Assembly: GCA_034433515.1 (NCBI GenBank)
Contig: DAOUAL010000027.1
Span: 16,265 to 80,264 of the forward strand
Direction of reading: 5' to 3'
DNA length: 64,000 nt
From: DAOTXS01 sp034433515
GTDB taxonomy: Bacteria > Chloroflexota > Anaerolineae > UBA4142
Shown here: positions 16,333-25,306 of the stretch, piece by piece
How the letters are laid out: the number at the start of each line of letters is the position of its first letter
Position numbering within the stretch: the stretch's first letter is position 1
Notes under the pieces: generated by a model
What the model was told of the DNA's origin: nothing
What the model saw: only the letters and a program-made list of their open reading frames with translations
Database searches by the model: none
Program-made: the position numbers and the translations under genes

Positions 16333-16670
16333 TATTCCCCTCCGATAATCTTGAATTCGCGCGATTCGATCGGACTGTTCATCGGCGCAGGCAGGTAGTA
16401 CGAACTGGGACCGTATGCCATTGGTGCTTGTTGCGGATTGACAATGACGATGGGCGGCTGATAGCCGGGCGCAACCTGTTCGTACGAGTTCTGTTTGCCC
16501 CAATTGTGCGACGAAGCAATCACCAAACCGATGCTCACCGGAATACTCGCCCCGATCCCACACACCGTCCCCACCACCACTGCCATTGCTTCATTCGATA
16601 GTTTGTTCCCCACGATGATTGCCAGCGCAACGGCAAAAGCGATTGCCGATAGAATCAAAAAATTTCGCAT
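16332..16670 (-). CDS. Small membrane protein of unknown function
   Basis: The 112-residue protein has two hydrophobic segments, FLILSAIAFAVALAIIVGN (residues 3-21) and AVVVGTVCGIGASIPVSIGL (about 30-49). The tail is Pro/Gln/Tyr-rich (GYQPPIVIVNPQQ). I do not recognise a family. It lies 19 bases after the FtsK-like gene and touches the DUF6504 gene, so it is co-transcribed. A membrane anchor or partner for the ATPase is plausible because the ATPase lacks its own transmembrane domain. That is inference only. Confidence 0.65.
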   Translation of the reverse strand: MRNFLILSAIAFAVALAIIVGNKLSNEAMAVVVGTVCGIGASIPVSIGLVIASSHNWGKQNSYEQVAPGYQPPIVIVNPQQAPMAYGPSSYYLPAPMNSPIESREFKIIGGE

Positions 16671-16689
16671 TTTTACATACCTCCCTCAA

Positions 16690-17790
16690 TCACTTGACGC
16701 GCCGCAATCGGCGTGTCATCGTTGCCCCAAATCCAAATGCGGTCTCGCTTGACGCGGATGCAAACATCGCCGCAATTTCTTCTGGCTTGATGTAGGCGGC
16801 TTGAAAGCGAATAATCTCGCCGGAAGCAATGAGTAGAAAATCGCCGCGCCCAGCCAGTTTCTCTGCCCCCGTTCCACCAATGCCAGCGGCAACGCGCGCA
16901 TCGTCCGTACTGGCTACCCGACCGACCAAGCGCACCGGGAAATTCGCTTTGACCAAACTGCCCACGATGCGTGCCGTTGGTTTTTGCGTACACGCGATTA
17001 GCGAGAATCCCGCACTGCGTCCTCGTTGCACCAAGCGCGCGAGCAACATTTCCAACTCACTGCCGCAGGTGTGCACCAAATCCGCGAGTTCGTCGAGTAC
17101 TACGGCAATATGCGGTCGTTCGATCCGTTGAGGAAAAATAGCGGCGGCATGATCGCGACGTTCCATCTCCGCCACGAGATACTTGATGCGCGCCAACGTT
17201 TCGCCCGGGTCGTGGACGATGGGAAAGATGAGATGCGGCGCGTGAGCAAACGGTGCAAAACTGTACCCTTTGGGATCGAACAAGGCGATCTGCAAATCGC
17301 GTGGCTTTTGATGCATCACCAGTGACGCGATGATGGTGCGTGCCAATTCAGTCTTGCCACTGCCGGTGGTGCCAGCGATTAAACAGTGGGCAACATCTGG
17401 CGACGAGAGCCGAATGAGCAACGGCGCCCCAGTGCTGTCCAAGCCAAGGATCGCGGTGGTGGGTTCGTTGAGGGCGCGACGCATTCGTTCGTCTTGCTTC
17501 AACCGTTGCGTCAATTCAGTGAGCATCACAAAGCGCGAATCGTTCCGCGGAATCTCAAGCGAGAGTGTGCCATTGGTTCGCGTCAAACGGGCATTGGGCA
17601 CCCCCAACGCCAATGCGATTTCCTCGGTCAACGCTTCGAGCCGGGCAAGTTTGGTGTTTGCTGCGGGCGCAAGATGAAATTGAACGGTGCGTGGGGTGAG
17701 ACGCCCACCCCACACCCGCGCGGGCACCTTGTGCGCCGAGAGCACCATTTCGATTTTATCGGCTTGGAGATTCAGCCAACGTTTTTCCAT
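16690..17790 (-). CDS. FtsK/SpoIIIE-type DNA-translocase ATPase, short form
   Basis: The protein has about 366 residues, far shorter than chromosomal FtsK (over 700), and lacks both the membrane domain and the C-terminal gamma winged helix. Residues 1-110 contain the alpha-like part ending NDSRFVMLTEL. The motor shows Walker A (AGTTGSGKTE), LFDPKGYSFAPF, and Walker B (VVLDELADLV), then QRGRSAGFSLIACTQKPTA. Such short forms occur on mobile elements and in Chloroflexota chromosomes. The frame opens with a TTG at 17808; I prefer the ATG at 17790, preceded by GGCGG. The promoter carries two LexA-like boxes, so DNA-damage induction is likely. Confidence 0.8.
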   Translation of the reverse strand: MEKRWLNLQADKIEMVLSAHKVPARVWGGRLTPRTVQFHLAPAANTKLARLEALTEEIALALGVPNARLTRTNGTLSLEIPRNDSRFVMLTELTQRLKQDERMRRALNEPTTAILGLDSTGAPLLIRLSSPDVAHCLIAGTTGSGKTELARTIIASLVMHQKPRDLQIALFDPKGYSFAPFAHAPHLIFPIVHDPGETLARIKYLVAEMERRDHAAAIFPQRIERPHIAVVLDELADLVHTCGSELEMLLARLVQRGRSAGFSLIACTQKPTARIVGSLVKANFPVRLVGRVASTDDARVAAGIGGTGAEKLAGRGDFLLIASGEIIRFQAAYIKPEEIAAMFASASSETAFGFGATMTRRLRRVK

Positions 17791-17808
17791 TTCCGCCGCA
17801 CCGGACAA

Positions 17809-17853
17809 AATAGAACTCTTGTTCTATTATATCCGAACACGCGTTCTTGTCAA
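17809..17853 (-). promoter_or_regulatory. Strong promoter with two LexA-like (SOS) boxes
   Basis: On the minus strand TTGACA (17853-17848) and TATAAT (17831-17826) are 16 bases apart. Box 1, GAACACGCGTTC (17835-17846), fills the spacer. Box 2, TAGAAC-TCTT-GTTCTA (17811-17826, arms extending to 17809-17828), covers the start region. Both fit the GAAC-N4-GTTC core of the Gram-positive-type LexA site; the first matches CGAACRNRYGTTYC at 13 of 14 positions. Confidence 0.65.
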
Positions 17854-17870
17854 CTTAAAAAATCGAAACA

Positions 17871-17908
17871 ACAAAAAATGCTCTGCTCGGTCACCCGAGC
17901 AGAGCATT
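17871..17908 (-). terminator. Terminator of the nifJ operon
   Basis: AATGCTCTGCTCGG and its perfect complement form a 14-base stem with a 4-base loop. On the minus strand TTTTTTGTTG follows, just after the dihydroorotate-dehydrogenase-like gene. Confidence 0.8.
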
Positions 17909-17918
17909 GGCACTTGCG

Positions 17919-18917
17919 CTAACGCACTTGATATGACTTGAGAACTTTGATGTAATTGGCGCGTTCAAAAGCGGCGGGGTATGGCACCGATTTTTGGCTC
18001 ATACTGCCCTGCATTTGTTTGATCGAAACGTATTCGTGTTCTTCCATCCACTTGGTCAGATCGCTCAGAATCGTACTGAGCCGACCAATGCCATCGTGCA
18101 GTAATGCCGAAGTAGTCATGGCCACCTTAGCGCCCGCCATCATCGCTTTCAACACATCTTCCGCCGAATGCACGCCGCCGGTGATCGCCAGATCGGCTTT
18201 GATTTTGCCGTACAACACTGCCACCCAGCGCAAGCGTTCGCGCAGTTCAACCGAGGTGCTGAGATTCAAGTTGGGCACCACTTCGAGATTTTCTAGATCG
18301 AAATCCGGTTGATAAAACCGATTGAACAGCACCAAGCCATTCACGCCGGTATCGCTCAATTGTTTGGCAAAGTTGGCAAAGGCGGTAAACGATGCTCCCA
18401 GTTTCACCGCGATCGGAATTTGGACGCTGGCTTTGACCGCGCGCACCAAATCGAGATACATTTTTTCGATTTGGGTGCTGGTCTGATTCAGATCGGCAGC
18501 GAGATAGTACGTGTTCAGTTCCAAGGCGTCTGCGCCGGCTTGCTCCATCTTTTTGGCGTACTCGATCCACTTGCCGGTGGACACCCCATTGAGACTCGCA
18601 ATGACTGGAATCGAAACGGCTTGCTTGACTTGACGAATATGTTCGAGGTACCCGTCGGGTCCGATGTTGTAATCGCGCAAGTCGGGAAAGTAGGTCAGCG
18701 CTTCGGCGTAACTATAGGTGCCCTGCTCCAATGCTTCGTGCAAGACCTCGCCGGCTTGGGTGATTTGCTCTTCAAATAAGGAATGCAAGACAACCGCCGA
18801 CGCGCCAGCGTCTTCCATCCGTTTGATGTTGTCAAGGTTCTGCATCAGCGGCGAGGATGACGGCACGAGCGGGTTTTTGAGCGTGAGACCTAGATAAGTT
18901 GTGGTGAGGTCAACCAT
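17919..18917 (-). CDS. Dihydroorotate dehydrogenase-like flavoprotein
   Basis: The 332-residue TIM-barrel protein begins VDLTTTYLGLTLKNPLVPSS and contains SLNGVSTGKWIEYAK, DALELNTYY, VKLGASFTAFANFAKQL and ITGGVHSAEDVLKAMMAGA, the FMN and phosphate-binding features of class 1 dihydroorotate dehydrogenases. Members encoded directly after nifJ form a distinct subgroup whose role in pyrimidine synthesis is not assured. The frame opens at 18947, but the ATG at 18917 has AAAGGAGTAAC upstream and fits the family. It follows the nifJ stop by one base, so the two are co-transcribed; the electron partner may be ferredoxin. Confidence 0.82.
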   Translation of the reverse strand: MVDLTTTYLGLTLKNPLVPSSSPLMQNLDNIKRMEDAGASAVVLHSLFEEQITQAGEVLHEALEQGTYSYAEALTYFPDLRDYNIGPDGYLEHIRQVKQAVSIPVIASLNGVSTGKWIEYAKKMEQAGADALELNTYYLAADLNQTSTQIEKMYLDLVRAVKASVQIPIAVKLGASFTAFANFAKQLSDTGVNGLVLFNRFYQPDFDLENLEVVPNLNLSTSVELRERLRWVAVLYGKIKADLAITGGVHSAEDVLKAMMAGAKVAMTTSALLHDGIGRLSTILSDLTKWMEEHEYVSIKQMQGSMSQKSVPYPAAFERANYIKVLKSYQVR

Positions 18918-18918
18918 G

Positions 18919-21900
18919 TTACTCCTTTCCGTTGCCGGCTCGTGCAAGTTGTTCGTACATCTTCCACCGCTTGTTCACATCTTCCTGCGCCAGTTTCAGC
19001 AAACGTTCTGCCGCTTCCTCGTTACTCTGCGCCAGCATCGTATAACGCGTTTCGTTATAGACGTACTTTTGCAGTGGAATGCTGGGCGCTTTGGAATCCA
19101 ACTGCATCGGATTCTTGCCTTCTTTGGCAAGGTTAGGATTGTAGCGGAAGAGGGGCCAATGCCCGGACGCTACCGCAAGTTTTTGTTGTTCCCACCCCTT
19201 GGACATATCAATGCCATGATTGATGCAGTGGCTGTACGCGATGATGAGTGAGGGACCGTCGTACGCTTCGGCTTCCAAGAAGGCACGGATCGTTTGCACA
19301 TCGTTAGCACCAAGGGCGACGCGCGCCACATAGACATTGCCGTACGTGATTGCCAGCATCGCCAAGTCTTTTTTGGGGAGTGGCTTGCCGCCGGCGGCAA
19401 AGCGTGCGACCGCCGCGCGCGGCGTTGATTTGCTCATCTGCCCCCCGGTGTTCGAGTACACTTCGGTGTCCAGCACGAGCAAGTTCACATTGCGCCCGGA
19501 GGCAAGCACGTGATCGAGCCCGCCGTACCCAATATCGTATGCCCAACCATCGCCGCCAAAGATCCACACCGATTTCTTGACGAACACATCAGCGATGCTC
19601 ACCAGTTCTTTGGCTTCCGGCGAGGGATTGTCAGCCAAGCGTTCTTTGAGGAGTTGCACGCGTCCACGCTGTTTCAAGATGCCGGCTTCACTCGATTGAT
19701 CGGCGTGCAAAATGGCGTCCACGAGTTCGGTGCCAACTTGGCTGGCAAACTTGGGCAAGAGTTCGCTGGCGTATTCCAAGCGTTTGTCCAGCGTGAGGCG
19801 GAAACCCAGACCAAATTCCGCGTTATCTTCAAAGAGCGAGTTTGACCACGCGGGACCGCGCCCTTCTGCATTTTGGGAATATGGCGTGGTCGGCAAGTTG
19901 CCCCCATAGATCGAAGAGCAACCGGTCGCGTTAGCGATGATCGCGCGATCGCCAAAGAGTTGGCTCACAAGTTTGATATAAGGTGTCTCGCCACAGCCGG
20001 CACACGCGCCGGAAAACTCGAACAACGGTTGGAGCAGTTGCGAATCCTTGACTAATTGAACGTTGATTTTGGTGCGATCCATTTCCGGCAAGGTTTGGAA
20101 GAATTTCCAATTCTCTTTCTCTTGCTCACGAATGGGCAAGACCGATGCCATATTGATCGCCTTGAGTTTGGTTTCGCTCTTGTTCTTGGCAGGACAGATT
20201 TCCACGCAGAGGGTACAGCCGGTGCAATCTTCCGGGGACACCTGCAACGTGTAACGCATCTGCTCGAATTCTTTCCAACGCGCTTTGGTAGATTTCCACG
20301 CTTTGGGAGCATCCGCTAAATATTTTTCGTCGTACACTTTGGCGCGAATGACCGCGTGCGGACACACCAGCACACATTTGCCGCATTGAATACACGTGTT
20401 TTCGTCCCACACCGGAATTTCCAGCGAGATGTTGCGTTTTTCCCATTGCGTTGTTGCGGTGGGATACGTGCCATCGGAGGGGAGGGCGCTGACCGGCAGT
20501 TCGTCGCCTTCGCCAGCGATCATTTTGGCAGTTACCTTTTGCACAAATTCCGGCGCTTCAGGCGGGACGGGCGGACGCAAATCAAAGGTGCTGGTCACTT
20601 GACTTGGCACCTCGACTTGATACAGGCGTTCCAAGGTGCTATCCACCGCCGCAAAATTTTTCCGCACCACCGCTTCGCCGCGTTTGCCGTACGTTTTTTC
20701 GATGGCACGCTTGATGGCGGCGATGGCTTGATCACGTGGCAGTACGCCGCTCACCGCGAAGAAACAGGTTTGCATGATCGTATTGATGCGTGTGCCCATC
20801 CCGGTTTCATCGGCGACTTGGTACGCATTGATGACATAGAATTTCAATTTCTTTTCGATGAGTTGTTTTTGCACGGTGCGCGGTAAATGATCCCAAACTT
20901 CGTTGGGACCGTACGGGCTGTTGAGCAAGAACACGGCGCCCGGCTCTGCCGCCTTCAACACATCGAACTGTTCAAGGAACATGAATTGATGGCACGCGAC
21001 AAAATTTGCCGAGCGAATCAGGTACGAGGAATGAATTGGTTTGGGTCCAAAACGCAAGTGCGAAATGGTGCGTGAGCCGGATTTCTTGGAATCGTACACA
21101 AAATACCCTTGCGCGTAATTGTCCGTATCCTCACCGATGATGCGAATCGAGTTGTGATTCGCCCCCACCGTGCCATCCGCGCCAAGGCCATAGAACAAAC
21201 AGTGCACCGTCTCTTTCGATTCGGTCGAAAAGTCGGGATCGTAATCGAGCGAGGTGTGCGTTACATCGTCAATGATACCAATGGTGAAATGATTCTTGGG
21301 GGATGCCTTTTTCATTTCGTCGAACACGCCCTTGACCATCGCTGGCGTAAAATCTTTCGAGCCCAAGCCATAACGCCCGCCGATAATGCGCGGCATCGTT
21401 TTGAAGGGGGTAATGCCGGCATTCATCCCTTCGACAACCGCATTGACAACATCGAGATAAAGTGGTTCGCCGGCACTGCCCGGCTCTTTGGTGCGATCAA
21501 GCACGGCAATCGTTTTAACGGATGCCGGCAACGCTTGGACAAAATGTTCGAACGAGAAGGGACGATAGAGATGGACTTTGAGCACGCCCACCTTGTCGCC
21601 ACGCGCGTTCAAGTACTCGACCGTCTCTTGCGTCACTTCGGCGCCCGAGCCCATAATGACGATCACGCGTTCGGCGTCCGGCGCGCCGACGTAATCGAAC
21701 AAATGATATTGGCGTCCGACAAGTTGGGCAAACGTGTCCATCGTTTTCTGAACGATGGCAGGTGTGGCGAGATAGTATGGGTTGACGGTCTCGCGTCCTT
21801 GAAAGTACACGTCCGGGTTTTGCGCGGTGCCACGCATCACCGGCTTGTCCGGCGTTAACCCACGTGCGCGATGGGCGCGGACGAGTTCATCGTCAATCAT

Positions 21901-22479
21901 CGCGCGCAAATCTTCTTCGCCCAGTTTTTCGATCTTCATCAACTCGTGCGAGGTGCGAAAGCCATCGAAGAAATGGAGAAAGGGGACGCGCGCTTGCAAC
22001 GTTGCCGCGTGCGCAATGAGCGCGAGATCCATCACTTCTTGCACCGAGTTGGAACACAGCAAGGCAAACCCGGTTTGCCGGGTTGCCATCACATCGCTAT
22101 GATCGCCAAAGATCGAAAGACCCTGGGCAGCGAGCGCACGCGCGCTCACGTGAAAGACCGTGGGCGTGAGTTCGCCCGCGATTTTGTACATATTGGGAAT
22201 CATCAGGAGCAAACCCTGGCTCGCCGTGAACGTCGTACAAAGCGATCCTGTTTGCAACGCGCCGTGCACGGCGCCTGCTGCGCCGCCTTCGCTCTGCATT
22301 TCAACCACGAGTGGCACGGTGCCCCAAATATTGCGCTTGCCTTCCGACGACCATTGGTCTGCCCATTCGCCCATCGGCGAAGAAGGCGTGATGGGATAAA
22401 TCGCAATGACTTCACTGACGGAATGCGCGACGTATGCTGCCGCTTCATTACCGTCCCACGTTACAGTTGTTCTTGGCAT
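18919..22479 (-). CDS. nifJ: Pyruvate:ferredoxin (flavodoxin) oxidoreductase
   Basis: The 1186-residue single-chain enzyme oxidises pyruvate with CoA to acetyl-CoA, CO2 and reduced ferredoxin. Domains in order: pyrimidine-binding (WDGNEAAAYVAHSVSEV, YPITPSSPMGE), core and gamma domain, two 4Fe-4S clusters (CIQCGKCVLVC and CTGCTLCVEICPA), and the TPP domain with the third-cluster Cys (CAGCGETPY) and GGDGWAYDIGYGGLDHV. The frame opens at 22512; the ATG at 22479 follows GAGGATGAA and matches family starts. Length is normal. With the pdh operon, the cell has both low-potential and NAD-linked routes from 2-oxoacids. Confidence 0.96.
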   Translation of the reverse strand: MPRTTVTWDGNEAAAYVAHSVSEVIAIYPITPSSPMGEWADQWSSEGKRNIWGTVPLVVEMQSEGGAAGAVHGALQTGSLCTTFTASQGLLLMIPNMYKIAGELTPTVFHVSARALAAQGLSIFGDHSDVMATRQTGFALLCSNSVQEVMDLALIAHAATLQARVPFLHFFDGFRTSHELMKIEKLGEEDLRAMIDDELVRAHRARGLTPDKPVMRGTAQNPDVYFQGRETVNPYYLATPAIVQKTMDTFAQLVGRQYHLFDYVGAPDAERVIVIMGSGAEVTQETVEYLNARGDKVGVLKVHLYRPFSFEHFVQALPASVKTIAVLDRTKEPGSAGEPLYLDVVNAVVEGMNAGITPFKTMPRIIGGRYGLGSKDFTPAMVKGVFDEMKKASPKNHFTIGIIDDVTHTSLDYDPDFSTESKETVHCLFYGLGADGTVGANHNSIRIIGEDTDNYAQGYFVYDSKKSGSRTISHLRFGPKPIHSSYLIRSANFVACHQFMFLEQFDVLKAAEPGAVFLLNSPYGPNEVWDHLPRTVQKQLIEKKLKFYVINAYQVADETGMGTRINTIMQTCFFAVSGVLPRDQAIAAIKRAIEKTYGKRGEAVVRKNFAAVDSTLERLYQVEVPSQVTSTFDLRPPVPPEAPEFVQKVTAKMIAGEGDELPVSALPSDGTYPTATTQWEKRNISLEIPVWDENTCIQCGKCVLVCPHAVIRAKVYDEKYLADAPKAWKSTKARWKEFEQMRYTLQVSPEDCTGCTLCVEICPAKNKSETKLKAINMASVLPIREQEKENWKFFQTLPEMDRTKINVQLVKDSQLLQPLFEFSGACAGCGETPYIKLVSQLFGDRAIIANATGCSSIYGGNLPTTPYSQNAEGRGPAWSNSLFEDNAEFGLGFRLTLDKRLEYASELLPKFASQVGTELVDAILHADQSSEAGILKQRGRVQLLKERLADNPSPEAKELVSIADVFVKKSVWIFGGDGWAYDIGYGGLDHVLASGRNVNLLVLDTEVYSNTGGQMSKSTPRAAVARFAAGGKPLPKKDLAMLAITYGNVYVARVALGANDVQTIRAFLEAEAYDGPSLIIAYSHCINHGIDMSKGWEQQKLAVASGHWPLFRYNPNLAKEGKNPMQLDSKAPSIPLQKYVYNETRYTMLAQSNEEAAERLLKLAQEDVNKRWKMYEQLARAGNGKE

Positions 22480-22604
22480 TTCATCCTCGATTCCAGAATA
22501 AAATTTGTCCAACCTTTATCTTAAGACTAGCGAGTACTAGTTCAGTCAAAACCGGGTCTAAATCGCGTTAGAATAAGACTGCGACGTGCTTGGCGTCGCC
22601 GTCA

Positions 22605-23633
22605 TCACGATCCGATATATTTGGCATACACATTCCTTGCCACCGTCGCATCATCCGTGCCCTTGATGATCGCGCGCGCATCGGGAAAGATGGTGATTTC
22701 AAAATTGTCAATGTTCGCGCGGACAAGGTATTCGTTCACGATGACAGAACCCACGCCGCGCAAGCGTTCCGCGAGTTCATCAAGTTTCAGCGTGTGCCCA
22801 CGTCCCGGGTTTACTTGCACGGCATTGCGCCCGCAAAGCGATGCCGTCATCGTCCCGCCGCGCTGTCCTTCCAGAAATTCAAATTTGGCTTGCCCGCAGG
22901 TTGGGCAATCGTCGCGGCGGGTGATTTGCAAAACATCGAACGAGTTTTCCCACACATCAATGTTGATCAAACCGGGATTGCGCGCGCCGGCTCCCGCGAT
23001 CAACTTGATCGCTTCCGCGCTGGCAAGGGACGCCATCACGTTGACGATGGGTGGCAGAATGCCCGCCGTGTCGCACGTGGGCAAGGTGCCCGGCGCGGGT
23101 TCGCGTTGAAACACACAACGCAGGCAGGCGGTCTCGTGCGGAATGATGGTCATCGTCATTCCATAACTCGCCACCGCGCCCGCATAGACCCAGGGAATCG
23201 AATGTTTGACGCACGCATCGTTGATGATAAAGCGCGTCTCGAAATTATCGGTCCCGTCCATCACGAGCGTTGCGCCGGCAATCAACTCTTCGATGTTTTC
23301 GGCGTTGACATCGGTGACGATTCCTTCGACGTGAATCGAAGAATTGGCACGCCGCAATTTTTCGGCTGCCGCAATTGCTTTAGGCATCCCTTTGGCGACA
23401 TCCTCTTCATCGAACAAAATTTGACGTTGCAAATTTTTCAACTCGACGAAATCGCGGTCGGCGATCACGAGCGTGCCCACACCCGCGCGCGCGAGTGTAT
23501 TTGCCATCACACTGCCGTTTGCGCCACAACCGACGATGACAACGCGTGCCGCGAGCAAGCGTTCTTGACCGGCGACGCCGAATGGGGCAAAGAGCGTTTG
23601 ACGCAAATAGCGTTCTTTTTGGTGTTCATTCAT
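22605..23633 (-). CDS. ThiF/MoeB/HesA-family adenylyltransferase
   Basis: The 342-residue E1-like enzyme should adenylate the C-terminal Gly of a ThiS/MoaD-type sulfur carrier. It shows ERYLRQTLFAPFG, the nucleotide loop VVIVGCGANGS (usually GCGGLGS; AN here), DRDFVELKNLQRQILF, DGTDNFETRF and the Zn ligand pairs CLRCVF and CPTC. The last 80 residues (TMTASLCGRNAVQVNPG onward) form an extra domain seen in some ThiF proteins. The target carrier is not encoded nearby, so thiamine, molybdopterin or cysteine synthesis cannot be distinguished. A small hairpin (GCGACG/CGTCGC at 22581-22599) follows the stop. Confidence 0.85.
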   Translation of the reverse strand: MNEHQKERYLRQTLFAPFGVAGQERLLAARVVIVGCGANGSVMANTLARAGVGTLVIADRDFVELKNLQRQILFDEEDVAKGMPKAIAAAEKLRRANSSIHVEGIVTDVNAENIEELIAGATLVMDGTDNFETRFIINDACVKHSIPWVYAGAVASYGMTMTIIPHETACLRCVFQREPAPGTLPTCDTAGILPPIVNVMASLASAEAIKLIAGAGARNPGLINIDVWENSFDVLQITRRDDCPTCGQAKFEFLEGQRGGTMTASLCGRNAVQVNPGRGHTLKLDELAERLRGVGSVIVNEYLVRANIDNFEITIFPDARAIIKGTDDATVARNVYAKYIGS

Positions 23634-23679
23634 AACTTGATTATAGCGCGATTCTTTAACGCCGTAAATCTTTGCCTAG

Positions 23680-23783
23680 TAGTGCAATAACATGAAAGTG
23701 CGTGGTGAAAACTCGATTTTTAGCCACGTCTGTCAACGTCTTCCCATCCGTCTGGTATGCCACTATTTCATGTTGTTGCACTA
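23680..23783 (-). mobile_element. 104-bp MITE, copy D
   Basis: Very similar to copy A, in inverse orientation, with CTAG at both outer edges. Its right end, TTGTTGCACTA, lies just upstream of the -10 box of the deaminase gene and may supply the -35. Confidence 0.85.
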
Positions 23784-23805
23784 GTCGTGGCGAGTATGGT
23801 ATAAT
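23776..23805 (+). promoter_or_regulatory. Deaminase promoter partly built from MITE D
   Basis: TTGCAC (23776-23781, inside the MITE terminus) and TATAAT (23800-23805) are 18 bases apart, and TGG precedes the -10, making an extended -10. Confidence 0.5.
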
Positions 23806-23879
23806 AGGGATAGAAACGACTGGCTTGTGCCCAAGGCGGTGCCGCGGCGGGATAAGCCATTTTTTCTATGAGGCGCTCA

Positions 23880-25241
23880 ATGCCAACGCTACTCCTCCAA
23901 CAGGCAGACGTGCTGGTAACGCTGGACCCAACGCGCCGCGAGATTCACGATGGCGCACTCTTTATCCGCGATCACGTCATCGAACAGGTTGGCACAACGA
24001 ACCAACTCCCTACGATTGCCGATCACATCATTGACGCGCGCGGAATGATTGTTCTGCCCGGCTTGGTCAACACCCATCATCACCTCTACCAAACCTTGAC
24101 GCGCGCGCTTCCCGCCGCGCAAGACGCCGATCTGTTTCACTGGCTCAAAACGCTTTATCCAATTTGGGCGGAACTCACGCCCGATGCCGTCTACACTAGC
24201 GCACTCGTCGGTCTCGCCGAACTTGTGCTCACCGGTTGCACCACCGCCGCCGATCATTTGTATCTCTTTCCCAACGGTTCGAAACTTGATGACGAAATTC
24301 GCGCCGCGCGCGAAATTGGAATCCGATTTCATCCTACACGCGGCTCGATGTCGCTCGGTGAATCGCAAGGCGGCTTGCCACCCGACCGCGTCTGCGATTC
24401 CGAAGAAGCCATTTTGCGCGATTCGCGCCGCGTGATCGAAACGTTCCACGATCCGAAACCGTACTCGATGTGCCGCGTGTCGCTCGCACCGTGCTCACCC
24501 TTTTCCGTCACGCCCGACCTGATGCGCGAATCGGCGCGGCTCGCGCGCGCGTACAATGTGCGCCTGCACACGCACCTTGCCGAGACGCGCGACGAGGAAG
24601 AGTTTTGTTTGCAGAAATTTGGCAAGCGCCCGGTGGATTACGCCGAACATCTTGAATGGATGGGCGATGACGTGTGGTTCGCGCACAGCGTTTGGGTGAA
24701 CGCTGATGAAATCAAGCGATACGCGCACGTGGGCGCTGGCGTCGCGCACTGCCCGTCGTCCAATATGCGGCTGGCATCCGGCATCGCGCCGATTGTGAAA
24801 ATGCTAAACGCCGGCGTCAAAGTCGGCTTGGGCGTAGATGGTAGCGCGTCGAATGATTCATCGCATATGCTGGCAGAGGCGCGCCAAGCCATGTTGCTCC
24901 AGCGCGTGAATGGTGATCCCAAAGCATTGACCGCGCGCCAAGCGCTCGAACTGGGAACGTTGGGCGGCGCGCGCGTCTTGGGACGCGATGACATCGGTTC
25001 GCTGGAACCCGGCAAAGCAGCAGATTTCATCGGCATCAGGTTAGCACAGTTGGATTTTGCCGGCGCACTGCACGACCCGGTTGCCGCGCTCGTCTTTTGC
25101 ACACCGCCCCGCGTGGATGTGTCGGTCATCAATGGGCGTGTCGTCGTGCAAGATGGGCAACTGACGACGCTGGATTTGCCGCCGGTGATCGAGCGGCACA
25201 ATCGGTTGGCGAGAGAGATGGTCGCACGGTCTCACCGATAA
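23880..25241 (+). CDS. 8-oxoguanine deaminase-like amidohydrolase
   Basis: The 453-residue metal-dependent hydrolase belongs to the cytosine deaminase/chlorohydrolase clan. It shows PGLVNTHHHLYQTLTRALPAAQDADLF-type sequence (the HxH ligands), a signature of 8-oxoguanine deaminases, then LTGCTTAADHLYL, HTHLAETRDE, WFAHSVW, HCPSSNMRLASG and GLGVDGSASND with the metal Asp. The likely reaction is 8-oxoguanine to urate, or a related aminopurine deamination. The frame opens at 23868; the ATG at 23880 follows GAGGCG. The C-terminus (HNRLAREMVARSHR) lies in a 124-bp block duplicated twice downstream. It opens the purine region, about 4.9 kb upstream of adenine deaminase. Confidence 0.85.
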   Translation: MPTLLLQQADVLVTLDPTRREIHDGALFIRDHVIEQVGTTNQLPTIADHIIDARGMIVLPGLVNTHHHLYQTLTRALPAAQDADLFHWLKTLYPIWAELTPDAVYTSALVGLAELVLTGCTTAADHLYLFPNGSKLDDEIRAAREIGIRFHPTRGSMSLGESQGGLPPDRVCDSEEAILRDSRRVIETFHDPKPYSMCRVSLAPCSPFSVTPDLMRESARLARAYNVRLHTHLAETRDEEEFCLQKFGKRPVDYAEHLEWMGDDVWFAHSVWVNADEIKRYAHVGAGVAHCPSSNMRLASGIAPIVKMLNAGVKVGLGVDGSASNDSSHMLAEARQAMLLQRVNGDPKALTARQALELGTLGGARVLGRDDIGSLEPGKAADFIGIRLAQLDFAGALHDPVAALVFCTPPRVDVSVINGRVVVQDGQLTTLDLPPVIERHNRLAREMVARSHR

Positions 25242-25305
25242 AGTCGAGACTGCGTTCACTGAAAACCGAACGGGGTGCGAACGTGCGCTTGGAGAGCGGG
25301 GACAG
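25182..25305 (+). repeat. 124-bp direct repeat, copy 1 (deaminase 3' end)
   Basis: It spans the last 20 codons of the deaminase and about 64 bases after its stop. It contains nested inverted repeats (TCGGTT with AACCGA; GTCTC with GAGAC) and ends in a GGAGAG ribosome-binding site immediately before the first toxin-antitoxin cassette. Copies are at 26035 and 27064. Confidence 0.8.
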
Positions 25306-25306
25306 G

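Noticed and set aside
16093..16563. 156-residue version of the DUF6504 protein
   Set aside because: The first 77 residues overlap the upstream membrane-protein gene in another frame. The TAATG junction gives a natural start at 16332.
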